Of a DNA stretch of 29,249 bases, positions 15,560 to 24,460 are shown one piece after another. A model generated the notes under the pieces. That model made no database searches, was not told the DNA's origin, and worked only from the letters and a program-made list of their open reading frames with translations. The stretch is from the NCBI GenBank assembly GCA_023227965.1, contig JALOCA010000042.1, positions 1 to 29,249 of the forward strand, read 5' to 3'. How positions within the stretch are numbered: the first letter of the stretch is position 1; every line of letters starts with the position of its first letter. Origin of the DNA: Lentimicrobiaceae bacterium (lineage in GTDB: Bacteria > Bacteroidota > Bacteroidia > Bacteroidales > JALOCA01). The translations under genes and the position numbers were made by a program.

Positions 15560-16582
15560 TTATAATATCGTGTTCCACCCGAATGTATCGGGTTCATCTC
15601 CCGATTGAATGGCTTGTAGTTTCTTGAACAACTGGGTGGAAACAGGTCCTGCCTTTCCATCTTTACAGTACAAATATTCGGCGCCGGTATCGCGATCAAC
15701 AATTTTTTTGATGGGTGAAATAACTGCAGCAGTACCGCATGCACCAACTTCCTCAAAATCCGACAGTTCTTCTACAGGTACCGGACGACGCTCTACTTTC
15801 AACCCAAAGCTTTCGGCAAGAACCATCAGGCTTTTATTGGTAATAGAGGGTAAAATAGAATCGGAGAGCGGAGTAACATAGGTTTTGTTTTTAATGCCGA
15901 AAAAATTGGCAGGACCGCACTCGTCAATATATATTTTTTCCTTTGCATCAAGATAAAGTACTGCCGAAAAGCCTTCATTATGTGCACGTTCGCCAGAGGC
16001 AAGGCTGGCAGCATAATTACCGCCTACTTTGTAATGTCCGGTACCCAGGGGGGCTGCCCTGTCGGCATCGCGGGCTATCTGAATGTTTACCGGGCTGAAT
16101 CCTTCCTTAAAATAAGGCCCCACTGGCCCTACAAAAATTAAAAACATGTATTCGTCAGCTGGTTTTACACCAACACAGGCACCACTACCAAACAATAAAG
16201 GTCTGATATAAAGCGAGGCACCTGTTCCATAAGGTGGAATATACGTTTCATTAAGTTTTACTACAGTAAGTACAGCTTCTTTAAACAAGTCTCCGGGTAC
16301 CACTGCCATCATCACTCCTTTTGCAGAGCTTTCCATACGTTTTGCATTTTCTTCGAGACGGAAAATCCTAACTTTACCATCTTTACCCCTAAAGGCTTTC
16401 ATCCCTTCAAAAGCTTCCTGACCATAGTGTAACCCGGAGGCTGCCATATGTATATTAATGTATTCCGACGATGAAATTTCCAATCTGCCCCATTTCCCGT
16501 TACGGTAGTAGCAACGTACATTGTAATCGGTTTTAAAATAAGCAAAGGGCAACTTACTCCATTCTATATTATTATGTTCCAT
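15560..16582 (-). CDS. ilvE: Branched-chain-amino-acid aminotransferase
   Basis: This fold-type IV PLP enzyme transfers the amino group between glutamate and the 2-oxo acids of valine, leucine and isoleucine. It is 340 residues, the length of the eukaryote-like/BCAT2-type group. LHYGQEAFEGMKAFR is at 51-65. The PLP Schiff-base lysine is Lys185 in GHYKVGGNYAAS. DECGPANFFG at 221-230 holds the ring-nitrogen-contacting Glu222, and SITNKSLMVLA follows. The product or substrate pair glutamate/2-oxoglutarate links it to the neighbouring dehydrogenases. The gene is convergent with gdhA, each with its own terminator, and divergent from the sensor kinase. Confidence 0.95.
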   Translation of the reverse strand: MEHNNIEWSKLPFAYFKTDYNVRCYYRNGKWGRLEISSSEYINIHMAASGLHYGQEAFEGMKAFRGKDGKVRIFRLEENAKRMESSAKGVMMAVVPGDLFKEAVLTVVKLNETYIPPYGTGASLYIRPLLFGSGACVGVKPADEYMFLIFVGPVGPYFKEGFSPVNIQIARDADRAAPLGTGHYKVGGNYAASLASGERAHNEGFSAVLYLDAKEKIYIDECGPANFFGIKNKTYVTPLSDSILPSITNKSLMVLAESFGLKVERRPVPVEELSDFEEVGACGTAAVISPIKKIVDRDTGAEYLYCKDGKAGPVSTQLFKKLQAIQSGDEPDTFGWNTIL

Positions 16583-16910
16583 GATAAATTAAATAAAATT
16601 TGTAACTATATTACTGCTTGCGAAATTAGAAATAAAATTTGATTTTATCGTAATGCAAAAAAAATATTTTTATTCCCCTCTGAATGTATATTATTGTTTT
16701 TACGCAAATTATATTTATTCATTTTCCTATTTTCAACCGCTCTCCGGTAATAAAAAACTGGCAGACGCTCTGCAAATACCAAAAGATAGAAAAACTCTTA
16801 AAAAATTCTGATTAAAGGTTTTTTTTACGCCGAAAAATCCGAAATAAATAGTCGTATATTTGCTGTATTGTATAGGTAATGAATTATCAGATACTGTAAT
16901 TTGTACGAAT
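16583..16910. other. Divergent intergenic region between ilvE and the sensor kinase
   Basis: This 328-base AT-rich gap has no credible coding stretch. It contains the kinase -7 box (16855-16862). A weak leftward candidate, TAATTTCG at 16621-16628, is one base off consensus for ilvE. There is also a small 5-bp hairpin GCAGA/TCTGC at 16761-16773. Nothing else is recognisable. Confidence 0.5.
16855..16862 (+). promoter_or_regulatory. -7 box for the hybrid sensor kinase
   Basis: TATATTTG matches TAnnTTTG exactly, 48 nt upstream of the ATG at 16911. The in-frame TTG at 16860 lies inside this box, so it cannot be the start codon if the box is used. Confidence 0.5.
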
Positions 16911-19580
16911 ATGGAATTATACAAAAAAATAAAACACTATTTTCTTATTGAGTATGCGTCTCACTCCATTGAAATACAAAAACGCATAAAATTACTTATT
17001 TACTTTAACTTTATCGGGCTGCTTGTTTTATTTTTTCTATTATTAATTCGTTTATTTGGAGATAATAACATTTTTTTATTAACTGGAGATATTTTACTTT
17101 TTGTTGTAATCATTTCCTCTCTATATTTTATCAAAAAAAAGAAATTATATTATGCAACTACAGTAATAAGCATTTTACCTATTGCCATTCTTTTTTATTA
17201 TGTTTTTGAAAGCCTTGCCTATAAATATACTATTCCTGTCGAAAGTATTTTCTCCTCATTAGCCCTTTTGGCATTAGGATTTTTATTTCTTTCTTTGTTT
17301 GCATTACGAAATTTACAATTGGTTATCTATACTGCGGTTTCTTTTGTTGTAATAAGTATCCATTATTATTTTAGTGTTCAATCATCTAATAGTAATTTTT
17401 TCAATACTGAAAACATAACTTATTATTTGATTTCTTTACTAGCATTAGCCGTTAGTTATATCCTTTCATATCTTATTATCAAATTGTTTAGGGAAATGGT
17501 GAATATAATAAAAAATTCGCTTCGTTTTAGCGAACAAAATTATTTTTCGCTGTTTACCAACATGATAGATGGTTTCTGTTATTTAAAAATCGAATCGGAT
17601 AAAGACAACAAACCAACCGATGCGCTGTTTTTGGAAATAAACAACGCCTTTTCTACTCTTACCGGTCTTTCAAGAGAAAATATTTTAGGAAAACGTATCA
17701 CTGACATTCCAATTTTTGCAAATTTTAATTTTGAGAAAATTTTAAAAATTATTCAAAATGTAACTTCACAAAATGAAGACTGGAGGAAAGAAAATTACGT
17801 TCCTGAATTGGATAACTGGTTCGATATATATATCTATAGTCCTCATCAACAATATTTTGTCATTATAATCCGAGATATTAACCAACGTAAACAAACCGAA
17901 TATTTACTGCAACGCAGAGATAAAATCATGCAAAGCCTGGGAGTGATTGCAGGTCATCTTTTATCATCTTCCGATTTACATTTTGCTATCAATCACATTA
18001 TCAAAAAAATAGGTGAAGCAACGCAGGTAAGCAGAACCTATATTTTTCAAAATCATTACGATGAAAATACTCGTCTGCTGACAAGTCAGAAATACGAATG
18101 GGTTGCCGAAGGCATTGAGCCACAGCTACAGAACTCAACTTTGCAAAATTTTTCCTATGAAGTGTTTGGTAAACATCTTTTCAAAACTCTGCTCAACAAT
18201 CAGGTCTTTTCTGGATCGGTTGCCCAGATGCCTTCACCGGAAAAAGAAGTACTCATTGCGCAAAATATCCTCTCTATTGTAATTGTTCCAATTTACGTTG
18301 AAAATGCCTGGTGGGGATTCATGGGTTTCGATGATTGCCTCAAGGAAAGAGAATGGACATCGGCTGAAATAGACGCATTATTATTGGTTTCCAGCGCTAT
18401 AGGAAGTTTGATCGAACGTAGAAAAATTGAAACCCAATTGCAACTGGCCAAAGAAAGAGCCGAAGAAAGCGACAAACTGAAAACGGCATTTTTAGCCAAC
18501 CTTTCCCACGAAATCCGAACCCCAATGAACGCAATAATCGGGTTCTCCAATATGCTTATTGATGATTCTCTGAAAACAGACGACCGGCAGGAATACATTG
18601 CATTGATCAAATCAAGCGGAGCGAATCTGATGAACCTGATAAATGACATCATTGATATTGCAAAAATTGAATCCGGACAGTTGGTATTGGAAAACGTTAC
18701 TTTTTCGTTGATTGAAGTTTTAAACGAAGTGTTGGTAAACTGCAACCGTGAAAAAATTGAAAAAAGAAAAAAATTACTCGAAATATCGCTTGTATTACCC
18801 GAAACAGAAATTCTCAGCCTGCATACCGATCCTGTCAGGCTAAAACAGGTGTATTCCAACCTGCTTAGCAATGCCCTGAAGTTCACTGAAACTGGGGGTA
18901 TACGATTTGGTTATACAATTGAAAATAATGGAATTAAATTTTTTGTCAGTGATACGGGAATTGGCATTCCCAAGGAAAAAATTTCTCTGATTTTCGACAG
19001 GTTCAGCCAGGTAGATAGCTCTTATACAAGAGAGTATGGTGGAACTGGGCTTGGGCTTACCATCAGCCGTAAGTTAGTGGAAATGATGGAAGGCACAATT
19101 TCTGTCGAGTCTGAAGTTGGAGTCGGTTCAACCTTTTATTTTACACTCCCTCTGGATAAAGCTACACTGGCTAATGCAAAGGGCGATGGAATGAAATTAC
19201 AATGGGCAAATAAAATTGTACTGATTGCCGAAGATGTAGATTCTAATTATTTGTTTTTAAACAAAGTATTGAAAAAAATGGGAATAAAAACCCTGTGGGC
19301 AAAAAATGGAAAAGAAGCCGTGGAAATTTTCACCGACAATCGTGATGTTGGGTCTATTGATCTGGTATTAATGGATATACAAATGCCAATTATGAATGGC
19401 TACGAAGCCACTCGTGCTATTAAAGCCATTAATCCTTCTATTCCTGTGATTGCCCAAACGGCATTTGCGCTTGAAAACGATAAAGAAAAAACCCTAGCTG
19501 CCGGATGCAATGATTACATTTCTAAACCCATTAAAAATGAAGAATTGATGGAAATTCTGCACAAATATTTAGATAAATAG
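16911..19580 (+). CDS. Hybrid sensor histidine kinase (6TM-PAS-GAF-HisKA-HATPase-REC)
   Basis: This is an 889-residue inner-membrane kinase. Six hydrophobic segments lie at about 27-50, 55-75, 80-100, 113-133, 135-155 and 169-193, without a recognisable periplasmic sensor. A PAS domain follows (~205-330, NMIDGFCYL to IIIRDINQRKQ) and a GAF domain (~340-505, with WWGFMGFDD). HisKA has the phospho-acceptor His533 in NLSHEIRTPMN. The ATPase has the N box NLLSNALKF, DTGIGIP (681 on) and GGTGLGLTIS. The C-terminal receiver (~769-885) has Glu774-Asp775, Asp822 in LMDIQMP and Lys871 in ISKP. I chose the ATG at 16911 over an upstream TTG that sits in the promoter. No DNA-binding partner is adjacent. 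A small membrane protein follows after 6 bases. Confidence 0.92.
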   Translation: MELYKKIKHYFLIEYASHSIEIQKRIKLLIYFNFIGLLVLFFLLLIRLFGDNNIFLLTGDILLFVVIISSLYFIKKKKLYYATTVISILPIAILFYYVFESLAYKYTIPVESIFSSLALLALGFLFLSLFALRNLQLVIYTAVSFVVISIHYYFSVQSSNSNFFNTENITYYLISLLALAVSYILSYLIIKLFREMVNIIKNSLRFSEQNYFSLFTNMIDGFCYLKIESDKDNKPTDALFLEINNAFSTLTGLSRENILGKRITDIPIFANFNFEKILKIIQNVTSQNEDWRKENYVPELDNWFDIYIYSPHQQYFVIIIRDINQRKQTEYLLQRRDKIMQSLGVIAGHLLSSSDLHFAINHIIKKIGEATQVSRTYIFQNHYDENTRLLTSQKYEWVAEGIEPQLQNSTLQNFSYEVFGKHLFKTLLNNQVFSGSVAQMPSPEKEVLIAQNILSIVIVPIYVENAWWGFMGFDDCLKEREWTSAEIDALLLVSSAIGSLIERRKIETQLQLAKERAEESDKLKTAFLANLSHEIRTPMNAIIGFSNMLIDDSLKTDDRQEYIALIKSSGANLMNLINDIIDIAKIESGQLVLENVTFSLIEVLNEVLVNCNREKIEKRKKLLEISLVLPETEILSLHTDPVRLKQVYSNLLSNALKFTETGGIRFGYTIENNGIKFFVSDTGIGIPKEKISLIFDRFSQVDSSYTREYGGTGLGLTISRKLVEMMEGTISVESEVGVGSTFYFTLPLDKATLANAKGDGMKLQWANKIVLIAEDVDSNYLFLNKVLKKMGIKTLWAKNGKEAVEIFTDNRDVGSIDLVLMDIQMPIMNGYEATRAIKAINPSIPVIAQTAFALENDKEKTLAAGCNDYISKPIKNEELMEILHKYLDK

Positions 19581-19586
19581 TACTCT

Positions 19587-19823
19587 ATGGCTTTTCCGGA
19601 TTTGATTAACAGCATGGGAGTTTTTCTCATTTTACTTGCCTATTTCTTGCTCACTTTTAAATGGATACCATCAGGCTCTGCAATTTATTTGCTGATGAAT
19701 CTTATCGGTTCTGCCTTGGCTTGCTATGGTTCATTTCTTATTCATTCAATCCCTTTTTTTATTCTCGAAGGTACTTGGGCGGCAGTATCGCTGGTAGGTT
19801 TCATAAAATTGCTGCGTACGTAG
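19587..19823 (+). CDS. Small membrane protein, CBU_0592-like family
   Basis: This is a 78-residue protein made almost entirely of three hydrophobic helices (about 8-26, 31-50 and 54-74), with MNLIGSALACYGSF in the second and LEGTWAAVSLVGF in the third. This is the layout of the CBU_0592-type small inner-membrane family, whose function is not established. It starts 6 bases after the sensor kinase stop, so it is almost certainly co-transcribed and could be an accessory to the kinase (inference). The family call comes from pattern recognition only; the reality of the gene is supported by its tight spacing and clean membrane topology. Confidence 0.72.
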   Translation: MAFPDLINSMGVFLILLAYFLLTFKWIPSGSAIYLLMNLIGSALACYGSFLIHSIPFFILEGTWAAVSLVGFIKLLRT

Positions 19824-19901
19824 TTTCCTGCCGTCATTTTGGCAGTTTTCCACATATGGCATATCCTTTGTTACCTTTCTGCAAAACAAAAATTTGAAAC
19901 T

Positions 19902-21797
19902 ATGCAAAGAGGAACCATCAACGTAAAAACTGAAAACATTTTTCCCATCATTAAAAAATTTCTGTATTCCGACCACGAAATTTTTCTACGTGAGTTGATT
20001 TCAAACGCGGTAGATGCTACCCAAAAATTAAAAACCCTTGCTTCGATGGGCGAAATTAAAGGAGATCTGGGCGATTTGACAATCCAGGTATCTTCTGACA
20101 AAAAGAAAAAAACCATCACCGTAAGCGACCGTGGCATCGGAATGACTACAGAAGAAGTGGAACGTTATATCAATCAAATTGCATTCTCAAGTGCCGAAGA
20201 ATTTGTTGAAAAATTCAAAAAAAATGATGCGGACAGCAATGGGCTGATTGGTCACTTTGGATTAGGCTTTTATTCCTGCTTCATGGTATCCAAAAAGGTG
20301 GAAATCATCACTAAATCGTATAAAGAAAATGCAACTTCTGTGAAATGGGCCTGCGATGGGAGTCCGGATTACACGTTGAATGAGCACAATAAAGAGACCC
20401 GTGGCACCGATATCATTCTTCATATTGCCGACGACAGCGAAGAATTTCTCGAAGAATATAAACTACTCGAATTACTAAAAAAATATTGCAAATTTCTGCC
20501 TGTTCCTATTCAGTTTGGTACCGAAAAAAGTTGGGAGAAAGTGGAAGGAGAAAAAGACAAAGATGGCAACGACAAGCAGATAGAAGTGGAACATCCACGC
20601 ATGATCAACAATACCAATCCTGCATGGAAACGCAAACCCGCCGAGCTGAAGGACGAAGATTACAAAGCCTTTTACCACGAACTGTATCCCTATACCTTTG
20701 ACGAGCCCTTGTTCAATATCCACCTGAATGTGGATTACCCGTTTAACCTCACCGGAATTCTTTATTTTCCAAAAGTCAAGAAAAATATTGACATTCAAAA
20801 AGATAAAATTCAACTTTATTGCAACCAGGTTTTTGTTACCGATTCGGTAGAAGGAATAGTTCCCGATTTTCTCACCCTGTTGCACGGGGTAATTGACTCT
20901 CCTGACATTCCGTTAAACGTATCGCGTAGTTACCTGCAAAGCGATGCCAATGTAAAAAAAATCTCCGGGCACATCACCAAAAAAGTTGCCGATAGACTGG
21001 AAGAAATTTTCAAAAACAACCGTGAAGAATTCGAGAAAAAATGGGACGACATCGGAATTTTTATCAAATACGGAATGATTTCGGATGAAAAATTTTACGA
21101 AAGAGCCGAAAAATTCTGTCTGCTGAAAAATACCGACAACAAATATTTTACTCTTGACGAATACAAAAAACACATAAAAGACAGCCAGACCGACAAGAAC
21201 AAAACACTGGTTTATCTATACACCACCAATCCCGAAGAGCAATACAGCTACATCCAGGCTGCCAGAGATCGTGGCTATGATGTTCTATTGATGGACGGTA
21301 TGCTTGATACACACTTTGTCAGTACATTAGAACGTAAACTCGACAAATCAGGTTTTACGAGGGTGGATGCCGACATCGTTGACAAACTTATCCAGAAAGA
21401 AGATGTACAGCCTGAAAAACTTAGTAAGGAAGAGCAGGAAAAACTTGTACCTTTGTTTGAAAAAGTAATGGACAAGGGAAGATTTACCATAGTGGTAGAA
21501 AATCTTAGTGAAACCGACCTTCCCGTACTCATTACGCAACCTGAATTTATTCGAAGAATGAAAGAAATGTCGGCAATGGGAGGCGGAATGTCATATATGG
21601 GCAATATGCCCGATCAGTACAATCTGATAGTAAATGCTAACCATGCGCTGGTAAATCAAGCTCTTAACGAAAATGATGAAACCAAACAAACAAGTCTTTT
21701 AAAACAACTTACTGACCTTGCATTATTATCGCAAAATATGTTGAAAGGAGAAGACCTCACAAACTTCATCAAGCGAAGCGTAGATATCATTAAATAA
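19902..21797 (+). CDS. htpG: Molecular chaperone HtpG (Hsp90)
   Basis: This is an ATP-dependent dimeric cytosolic chaperone. With the ATG at 19902 it is 631 residues and starts MQRGTINVKTENIFP, as expected. An upstream in-frame TTG at 19839 would add a 21-residue extension with no family match and is rejected. The GHKL ATPase is complete: catalytic Glu31 and Asn35 in RELISNAVDA, Asp76 in SDRGIGMT, and the lid glycines in GHFGLGFYSCFMV at 117-129. The middle domain carries NVSRSYLQ with the catalytic-loop Arg. A charged insert (GEKDKDGNDKQ) precedes the middle domain. There is no MEEVD tail, as usual in bacteria. It appears monocistronic; a weak -7-like TACCTTTC occurs at 19872-19879. Confidence 0.96.
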   Translation: MQRGTINVKTENIFPIIKKFLYSDHEIFLRELISNAVDATQKLKTLASMGEIKGDLGDLTIQVSSDKKKKTITVSDRGIGMTTEEVERYINQIAFSSAEEFVEKFKKNDADSNGLIGHFGLGFYSCFMVSKKVEIITKSYKENATSVKWACDGSPDYTLNEHNKETRGTDIILHIADDSEEFLEEYKLLELLKKYCKFLPVPIQFGTEKSWEKVEGEKDKDGNDKQIEVEHPRMINNTNPAWKRKPAELKDEDYKAFYHELYPYTFDEPLFNIHLNVDYPFNLTGILYFPKVKKNIDIQKDKIQLYCNQVFVTDSVEGIVPDFLTLLHGVIDSPDIPLNVSRSYLQSDANVKKISGHITKKVADRLEEIFKNNREEFEKKWDDIGIFIKYGMISDEKFYERAEKFCLLKNTDNKYFTLDEYKKHIKDSQTDKNKTLVYLYTTNPEEQYSYIQAARDRGYDVLLMDGMLDTHFVSTLERKLDKSGFTRVDADIVDKLIQKEDVQPEKLSKEEQEKLVPLFEKVMDKGRFTIVVENLSETDLPVLITQPEFIRRMKEMSAMGGGMSYMGNMPDQYNLIVNANHALVNQALNENDETKQTSLLKQLTDLALLSQNMLKGEDLTNFIKRSVDIIK

Positions 21798-21901
21798 TCA
21801 GCGATTTAAACTTAATTATATAGCAATCAAACAAATTTGAAACAATGAAATGTCCATAAGCTATGCCTATACCAACCGAGAATGATATTTTATGAATATT
21901 C

Positions 21902-21917
21902 CCCCGAGAAATCGGGG
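21902..21917 (+). other. Small GAAA-loop hairpin upstream of lemA
   Basis: CCCCGA-GAAA-TCGGGG is a perfect 6-bp stem closed by a GNRA-type tetraloop, 39-54 bases before the lemA ATG. No T-tract follows, so it is not a standard terminator of htpG. It is unusually GC-rich for the local sequence and could be a leader structure or a dispersed palindromic element. Confidence 0.4.
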
Positions 21918-21955
21918 CAGGCTATTTGACCAATAAATTAAAAAATTAATAACAA

Positions 21956-22555
21956 ATGAAAATTAACAAAACATTAATAACTGTCGGAGTAATTGTATTA
22001 TTCCTTATTATTCTTATTTCCTGGATTGTTGGCAAATACAACACCCTTGTTACACGAGATGAAGGTGTAACCAATCAATGGAAACAGGTGGAAGTAGCTT
22101 ACCAGGCACGTATGGATAAAACCAAAAACCTGCTTGAAATAGTAAAAGGAGCCGCCAACTTCGAAAAAAGCACTTTAACTGAAGTGATAGAAGCCCGTTC
22201 AAAGGCTACCAGTATTCAAATCAATGCCGAGAATCTTACCCCGGATAAAATTGCCGCCTTTGAAGCTGCACAGCAAAAATTCGGACAGTCGCTGGGAAGA
22301 CTGATGGCTATTGCCGAAAATTACCCGCAACTACAATCTGTGGGAGCATTCCGCGACTTCCAGGCACAGTACGAAGGAATGGAAAACCGTATTGCTACCG
22401 AAAGAAGGAAATTTAACGACATGGTAAACGATTACAATAAATATGTAAGAAAATTTCCTAACTCAATTTTTGCAAATATGTTTGGTTTCCAGAAGAAGGA
22501 TTACTTCAGTGCACAACAGGGTGCAGAAACTGCCCCGGATATTAAACTTAATTAG
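21956..22555 (+). CDS. lemA: LemA family protein
   Basis: This is a 199-residue membrane-anchored protein of the LemA family (role poorly defined; often found next to TPM-domain proteins). A single N-terminal membrane helix at about 8-26 (TVGVIVLFLIILISWIVG) is followed by YNTLVTRDEGV and NQWKQVEVAYQARMDKTKNL, the family signature. A long helical domain continues to about 170 (PQLQSVGAFRDFQAQYEG, ERRKFNDMVNDYNKYVRKFP). The length is typical. It is the first gene of a three-gene rightward set and ends 3 bases before the first TPM gene, so co-transcription and probably translational coupling are expected. Confidence 0.94.
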   Translation: MKINKTLITVGVIVLFLIILISWIVGKYNTLVTRDEGVTNQWKQVEVAYQARMDKTKNLLEIVKGAANFEKSTLTEVIEARSKATSIQINAENLTPDKIAAFEAAQQKFGQSLGRLMAIAENYPQLQSVGAFRDFQAQYEGMENRIATERRKFNDMVNDYNKYVRKFPNSIFANMFGFQKKDYFSAQQGAETAPDIKLN

Positions 22556-22558
22556 GCA

Positions 22559-22999
22559 ATGAAATCCGCCATGGAATCGTTTTCCGCAACACAAAAAGAG
22601 CAAATAAAGCAAGCCATCGTGCAGGCAGAATTAGCTACCTCAGGAGAAATTCGGGTTCACATTGAAAATACCTGCTCGGATGTAATGAATCGTGCTGCTT
22701 TTATTTTCAAGCAACTGAACATGCACAAAACCGAATTGCGCAATGGTGTGCTTATTTATCTTGCCATTCGCAGTCATAAATTTGCCATCATTGGCGATGC
22801 AGGCATCAACGCCAAGGTTCCGGAAAATTTCTGGAATCAGACAAAAGAAGAAATGCTTTCTCATTTTGTAAAAGAAGAGTTCACCGAGGGACTTTGCCAC
22901 GGCATTGCCCTTGCCGGGGAATCTTTAAAAAAATATTTTCCGCGTAGTAGCGAAGATAAAAACGAACTGAACGACGAAATTTCTTTTGACAACCATTAA
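22559..22999 (+). CDS. TPM-domain protein without signal peptide
   Basis: This is a 146-residue protein with a TPM (TLP18.3/Psb32/MOLO-1) domain: ATSGEIRVHIE near 26-36, NGVLIYLAIRSHKFAIIGDAGIN near 62-84, and a helical end. Unlike the next gene it has no signal peptide, no membrane segment and no glycine-rich tail, so it may stay in the cytoplasm or be tethered through LemA. The start is 3 bases after the lemA stop; a second Met five residues in is an alternative. Its job is unknown, but the LemA-TPM-TPM order suggests one membrane-associated complex (inference). TPM domains are linked to phosphatase or protein-repair roles in other systems, and I would not transfer these here. Confidence 0.85.
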   Translation: MKSAMESFSATQKEQIKQAIVQAELATSGEIRVHIENTCSDVMNRAAFIFKQLNMHKTELRNGVLIYLAIRSHKFAIIGDAGINAKVPENFWNQTKEEMLSHFVKEEFTEGLCHGIALAGESLKKYFPRSSEDKNELNDEISFDNH

Positions 23000-23024
23000 G
23001 TACTGAATATCCAACAGAATAGAC

Positions 23025-23903
23025 ATGAAAAATAATATATTAACAATCAAATTTTTGTTTCAAAGGATGTTCAGCAAAAATTTCCGTTTGCAGGGAATTG
23101 CAAAAAGCTTTTTGCTGCTTGCGTTTTCCCTTTCCGGTTTTACACAAATTTACGCACAGGATATTCCTGAGAAGCCTAATCCACCCCGGTTGGTAAACGA
23201 TTTTACCGGAACACTTTCCGCAGGTGAAATAAACCAATTAGAACAAAAATTGGTTTACTTCAATGACTCTACCTCCACCCAGATAGTGGTAGTTTTGGTC
23301 CCGAGTTTACAGGGTTATGAAAAATATGATTTTGCCCAGCGTCTTGGCGAAAAATGGGGTGTTGGCCAAAAGGGTAAAAACAACGGTATCATTGTGTTGG
23401 TTAAACCAAAAATTTCCTCCGAACGTGGGGAGGCCTTTATTTCACCCGGATACGGGCTGGAAGCCGTGGTTCCCGATGCTATTTGTAAACGGATAGTGGA
23501 AAACGAAATGATACCTTATTTTAACAAAGGAGATTATGCCGGGGGGATAAACAAGGCTGCCAATGTACTTATTTCGCTTACAAAAGGGGAATATACTGCC
23601 GATCAGTACAGCAAACGGGCAAAAAACAAAGGAAAACCTTATGGTTTTCTTGTTCCATTTATTGTGCTGGCTATTATTTTTATAATGGTTAAAAGTTCTG
23701 CACGACGTTCTTATTCAGTAGGTAAAAGCGTTCCATGGTGGATGACTTTGTTTTTAATTAGCAATATGGGACGAAGTGGCAACCACTGGAACGATTTTTC
23801 GTCAGGGGGAGGTAGCTTTGGAAGCTTTGGCGATGGAGGAGGAGGCTTTGGCGGTTTTGGCGGCGGAAGCTTTGGCGGCGGCGGCGCCGGCGGAAGCTGG
23901 TAA
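23025..23903 (+). CDS. Secreted TPM-domain protein with glycine-rich tail (YgcG-like)
   Basis: This is a 292-residue protein. A signal peptide covers about residues 1-44 (SFLLLAFSLSGFTQIYAQ); it is long, so Met15 (MFSKNF) may be the true start. The TPM domain runs ~55-190: VNDFTGTLSAGEINQLEQ, STQIVVVLVPSLQGY, KNNGIIVLVKP, ISPGYGLEAVVPD. A membrane segment at ~208-222 (FLVPFIVLAIIFIMV) follows. The C-terminus is a run of Gly/Phe/Ser ending GGGGAGGSW, characteristic of YgcG-type proteins. The layout implies an extracytoplasmic TPM domain anchored by the helix. It follows the soluble TPM gene by 25 bases in the lemA cluster. Molecular function is not established. Confidence 0.9.
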   Translation: MKNNILTIKFLFQRMFSKNFRLQGIAKSFLLLAFSLSGFTQIYAQDIPEKPNPPRLVNDFTGTLSAGEINQLEQKLVYFNDSTSTQIVVVLVPSLQGYEKYDFAQRLGEKWGVGQKGKNNGIIVLVKPKISSERGEAFISPGYGLEAVVPDAICKRIVENEMIPYFNKGDYAGGINKAANVLISLTKGEYTADQYSKRAKNKGKPYGFLVPFIVLAIIFIMVKSSARRSYSVGKSVPWWMTLFLISNMGRSGNHWNDFSSGGGSFGSFGDGGGGFGGFGGGSFGGGGAGGSW

Positions 23904-23935
23904 ATAGCTGATAATTTCAAAAATACATTTTATTT

Positions 23936-23949
23936 TCAGAAAATTCTGA
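23936..23949. repeat. 14-bp palindrome upstream of gcvH
   Basis: TCAGAA-AA-TTCTGA is a perfect 6-bp inverted repeat just upstream of the gcvH -33 position. It could be an operator or simply the weak end structure of the preceding gene. No T-tract follows it. Confidence 0.3.
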
Positions 23950-23959
23950 TGATAGCTTC

Positions 23960-23988
23960 TTCGTTTATTAAAAAAAATTGTACGTTTG
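23960..23988 (+). promoter_or_regulatory. Promoter of gcvH
   Basis: The -7 box TACGTTTG (23981-23988) matches TAnnTTTG. TTCG at 23960-23963 lies at the same 17-nt spacing seen for the cold-shock promoter and is one base from TTTG. The ATG is 27 nt downstream. Confidence 0.55.
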
Positions 23989-24015
23989 AAAAAAAAATTT
24001 TAAACGTATTTTAAA

Positions 24016-24396
24016 ATGCAAGTACCTGATAAATTAAAATTTACAAAAGACCATGAATGGTTGCGCCTCGAAGGAGACGAAGCTTTTATTGGCGTTACCG
24101 ATTTTGCACAAAGTGAACTTGGCGATATCGTTTTTATTGAAGTAGAAACCGTTGGCGAAACCCTCGACAAACACGAAACTTTCGGAACCATAGAAGCCGT
24201 AAAGACCGTTTCGGATATGTACATGCCCATTGCCGGTGAAATACTCGAATTCAATGCCGATCTGGAATCCACACCTGAACTGGTAAACCAGGATCCTTAC
24301 GGAAAAGGCTGGATCATCAAAATCCGCCTCACCGAACAGGGGCAGATAGCTGATCTGCTCGATGCCGAAGCATATAAGGCACTCATTGGTGCGTAA
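24016..24396 (+). CDS. gcvH: Glycine cleavage system H protein
   Basis: It is the lipoyl carrier that shuttles the methylamine group between the P and T proteins in glycine cleavage. It is 126 residues and full length. The lipoylated lysine is Lys63 in GTIEAVKTVSDMYMP. Other signatures are FTKDHEWLRLEGDEAFIGVTDFAQ at the start, ELGDIVFIEV, and NQDPYGKGWIIKI near the end. The gene stands alone with its own promoter and a strong terminator, away from any gcvP or gcvT in this window. With no P/T partners nearby, a role in lipoate relay is also possible, but the canonical H protein is the best call. Confidence 0.96.
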   Translation: MQVPDKLKFTKDHEWLRLEGDEAFIGVTDFAQSELGDIVFIEVETVGETLDKHETFGTIEAVKTVSDMYMPIAGEILEFNADLESTPELVNQDPYGKGWIIKIRLTEQGQIADLLDAEAYKALIGA

Positions 24397-24417
24397 CTCT
24401 TTAACAACATAATCCAA

Positions 24418-24460
24418 CAAGTTTCCCGGTTTGTTACGAACCGGGAAACTTGTTTTTTTT
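24418..24460 (+). terminator. Strong rho-independent terminator of gcvH
   Basis: A perfect 14-bp stem (24418-24431 and 24439-24452) with a 7-nt loop is followed by eight Ts at 24453-24460. It ends only 4 bases before the vanZ ATG, so it also controls any read-through into that gene. Confidence 0.93.

Noticed and set aside
16860..16910. TTG at 16860 as the start of the sensor kinase
   Set aside because: The TTG lies inside a perfect -7 box and the added 17 residues lack any family match. The ATG at 16911 is preferred.
19839..19901. N-terminal extension of HtpG from a TTG
   Set aside because: HtpG proteins begin at the MQRGTINV-type sequence encoded from 19902. The upstream residues match nothing.
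23800..23903. Low-complexity repeat or CRISPR-like pattern in the glycine-rich stretch
   Set aside because: The GGCGGAAGC-like repetition encodes the glycine-rich tail typical of YgcG-type TPM proteins.
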